DNA from: Candidatus Omnitrophota bacterium | Lineage (GTDB): Bacteria; Omnitrophota; Gorgyraeia; 2-02-FULL-51-18; JAGOUK01 | Direction of reading: 5' to 3' | Length of the DNA: 7,168 bases | Assembly: GCA_020058965.1 (NCBI GenBank) | Contig: JAGVCY010000112.1 | Coordinates: forward strand, 1-7,168 | Shown here: in pieces, positions 5,256-7,168 of the stretch | Layout of the letters: each line of letters begins with the position of its first letter | Numbering within the stretch: position 1 is the stretch's first letter | Notes under the pieces: generated by a model | What the model saw: the letters and a program-made list of their open reading frames with translations, nothing else | Database searches by the model: none | Told to the model about the DNA's origin: nothing | Position numbers and translations under genes: made by a program

Positions 5256-7094
5256 ATGTCTACAGATAAACGCCGCGACGAAGTTCGCAACATCGCCATC
5301 ATTGCACACGTTGACCATGGCAAGACCACGCTTGTCGATGCCTTGCTCAAGCAGACCAGCGCTTACACCTTTAAGGAAGGGGAGTCCACGATCATGGACT
5401 CCAACGACCTCGAACGAGAGCGCGGCATTACGATTTTTTCAAAAAATGCTTCTTTTATGTTCAAAGAAAAACGATTTAATATCGTCGATACACCAGGACA
5501 CGCGGACTTCGGCAGCGAAGTTGAGCGCATTCTGAAAATGGTTGACGGTGTCCTGCTGCTCGTTGACGCGTTCGAAGGCCCGATGCCTCAGACAAAATTC
5601 GTGCTTAAAAAATCCCTCGAACGCGGTCTTCGTCCTATCCTGGTCGTCAATAAGGTGGACCGTCCCAACGCGCGGCCGCAGGAAGTAGTGGACTTGACCT
5701 TTGATTTGTTCGTTGAATTGGGCGCGACGGATGCACAGCTCGATTTTCCGATCGTGTTTGCTTCAGGCCGCGAGGGTTGGGCGACCCTGGATGTCGCGCA
5801 CCCGGCAACGGACATGGAAGCTCTTTTGGACACCGTTATTCGTCATGTGCCTCCTCCTATCGCGGACCCGGGTTTGCCGTTTCAGATGCAGGCGATGATG
5901 CTGAGCTATGACGACTTCATCGGCCGCATCGCGACCGGGCGCGTGTATCACGGTCGTATTCGTAAAGGCGAGGCCATGGCGCTTGTTGCCGCGGACGGAT
6001 CCATTACCAAGGGGCGCGCCACCAAGATTTTAAAATATCAGGGACTCAAAAAGATTGAAGCCGAAGAGGCGATCGCGGGCGACATCATTTCAATTTCGGG
6101 CATCGAGGCCGTTCGCGTTGGCGAAACGCTCTGCTCTGCGGAGTTTCCGGAAGCCATGCCGCTGATCAAAATTGACGAGCCGACGATTTCGATGAACTTT
6201 TCGCACAACACCAGCCCCTTCGCCGGTAAAGACGGAGGGAAGTTCCTGACTTCACGGCACATTCGCGAGCGCCTGGCGCATGAAGCCATGATGAATGTCG
6301 GTATGCGCGTGGAAGAGGCGGACGGCGGCGAGCGTTTTAAAGTTTCAGGCCGCGGCGAATTGCATTTGGCCATTCTGATCGAAACAATGCGGCGCGAAAG
6401 CTACGAGATCGAAGTGTCGCGTCCCGTGGTCATTTATAAGGAAATTGACGGCAAGAAGTGTGAGCCGATCGAAGAGCTCACGATCGAAATCGACCCCGAG
6501 TATCAGGGCGCGGTCATGCAAAACATGGGTGCCCGCCGCGCGGAGCTGCGGGTGATGAAGTCGAGCGCCGTTGGCACGCTGCGTATGGAGTTTTTGATCG
6601 CCGCGCGCGCGCTCATGGGATTCCGCAGCGAGTTCATGACAATGACCAAGGGCTCGGGCATCATGTACCAAAATTTTTATGATTATCAGCCCTTTCGCGG
6701 CGATCTGCCCACCCGCCAGTCCGGTGTGCAGATCGCGCAAGCCCCCGGGGTCGCACTGTCTTACTCGTTGAACGGTCTTCAAGCCCGCGGCGAACTGTTC
6801 ATACAGCCGAACGACGAAGTTTACGAAGGAATGATCGTCGGCGCGAACAACAAGGGACCCGATCTGACCGTCAATGCCACCAAGGGCAAAAAACTTACCA
6901 ACATGCGCGCGTCCGGCACCGACGACGCGATCACGCTCATAGCTCCACGCGAAATGACGCTGGAGTTTGCGCTCGAATTTATCGAGGATGATGAGCTGGT
7001 TGAAGTCACGCCCAAAGCGATCCGCCTGCGCAAACGCTACTTGACCGAGAACGACCGCAAGATTCTTTCCCGCCGAACCCCGGCAAAAGTTTAA
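5256..7094 (+). CDS. typA: Ribosome-associated translational GTPase TypA/BipA
   Basis: The 612-residue protein is a full-length member of the EF-G-like TypA/BipA family, a ribosome-binding GTPase involved in stress and low-temperature adaptation and in 50S assembly. GTPase motifs are intact: G1 AHVDHGKTT (17-25), G2 RGIT (56-59), G3 DTPGH (78-82), G4 NKVD (132-135), G5 SGREG (170-174). A beta-barrel domain II, the EF-G-like domains III ([12 protein letters not shown]) and V, and the family-specific C-terminal domain follow ([20 protein letters not shown], then [17 protein letters not shown]). The start chosen is ATG 5256, giving [20 protein letters not shown], which fits the family N-terminus. 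The in-frame GTG at 5238 would add six residues and falls inside the predicted -10 box. The sequence shows no truncation or missing catalytic residue. It may also be read through from the HIT gene 64 nt upstream. Confidence 0.98.
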   Translation: MSTDKRRDEVRNIAIIAHVDHGKTTLVDALLKQTSAYTFKEGESTIMDSNDLERERGITIFSKNASFMFKEKRFNIVDTPGHADFGSEVERILKMVDGVLLLVDAFEGPMPQTKFVLKKSLERGLRPILVVNKVDRPNARPQEVVDLTFDLFVELGATDAQLDFPIVFASGREGWATLDVAHPATDMEALLDTVIRHVPPPIADPGLPFQMQAMMLSYDDFIGRIATGRVYHGRIRKGEAMALVAADGSITKGRATKILKYQGLKKIEAEEAIAGDIISISGIEAVRVGETLCSAEFPEAMPLIKIDEPTISMNFSHNTSPFAGKDGGKFLTSRHIRERLAHEAMMNVGMRVEEADGGERFKVSGRGELHLAILIETMRRESYEIEVSRPVVIYKEIDGKKCEPIEELTIEIDPEYQGAVMQNMGARRAELRVMKSSAVGTLRMEFLIAARALMGFRSEFMTMTKGSGIMYQNFYDYQPFRGDLPTRQSGVQIAQAPGVALSYSLNGLQARGELFIQPNDEVYEGMIVGANNKGPDLTVNATKGKKLTNMRASGTDDAITLIAPREMTLEFALEFIEDDELVEVTPKAIRLRKRYLTENDRKILSRRTPAKV

Positions 7095-7168
7095 AATATT
7101 TAGGATCCGGTCCGCAGACAGACTGATTTGTCTTCGCTGGACAGAGCCGCTCGCGCGCTGTCGGAGAC

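Noticed and set aside
7112..7143. Imperfect hairpin after typA (AGACA pairing with TGTCT plus bulged flanks) as a terminator
   Set aside because: The stem is short and bulged and no T-run follows, so it cannot be called a terminator.
7100..7168. Short minus-strand open frame ending in TAA (7102-7100), 22 codons to the window edge, possibly the end of a convergent gene
   Set aside because: Too short to judge; composition and residues give no family hint, and the frame is open by chance over this length. The 74 bases after typA are otherwise empty of supported features.

Overview
The window is about 7.2 kb of bacterial chromosome, GC-moderate to GC-rich (by eye, not counted), almost fully coding, with six complete genes, the last codons of a seventh, and one compact palindromic repeat. 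Taxonomy cannot be fixed from the sequence. The three-domain patatin protein, the style of the intergenic palindrome and the lack of classical operon neighbours around typA would fit an uncultured Gram-negative lineage (for example Omnitrophota or another PVC-type phylum, or a deltaproteobacterium-like group). That is a guess. No phage, plasmid, CRISPR, tRNA or rRNA signal was seen.

Left block (1-4180, plus strand): the end of an unidentified gene (1-57) is followed seven bases later by a 704-residue protein. It joins a cyclic-nucleotide-binding-type sensor domain, a ParA/CpaE-like domain whose Walker A motif has decayed, and a patatin phospholipase domain. Next come a SlyD-type FKBP peptidyl-prolyl isomerase with a histidine-rich metal-binding tail, an unrecognised exported helical protein of about 187 residues, and a ROK-family sugar kinase closest to the manno(fructo)kinase Mak group. 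Gaps are short or negative (33 nt, then a probable 32-nt overlap, then a 4-nt GTGA overlap), so these four are probably one transcription unit. They share no obvious pathway.

Middle (4180-4310): a 106-bp element with 22-bp terminal inverted repeats (one mismatch) and a perfect inner hairpin fills the gap between the convergent ROK kinase and STAS genes. Its first base is the last base of the kinase stop codon. It looks like a non-coding MITE/REP-like palindromic element and may also end transcription from both sides.

Right block (4308-7094): a minus-strand STAS-domain (anti-sigma-antagonist type) gene and a plus-strand HIT-family gene diverge from start codons only 26 bp apart, followed by typA/bipA, the ribosome-associated translational GTPase. 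The STAS and typA genes share an identical 10-base extended -10-like box (GTGATATACT) ending 7 and 8 nt before their ATG codons, with no Shine-Dalgarno sequence. This suggests leaderless mRNAs. The last 74 bases (7095-7168) hold no supported gene.

The best candidates for something unusual are the patatin fusion with a pseudo-ATPase middle domain, the palindromic element together with an 11-base match to its edge at the slyD stop codon, and the shared leaderless-type promoter box.
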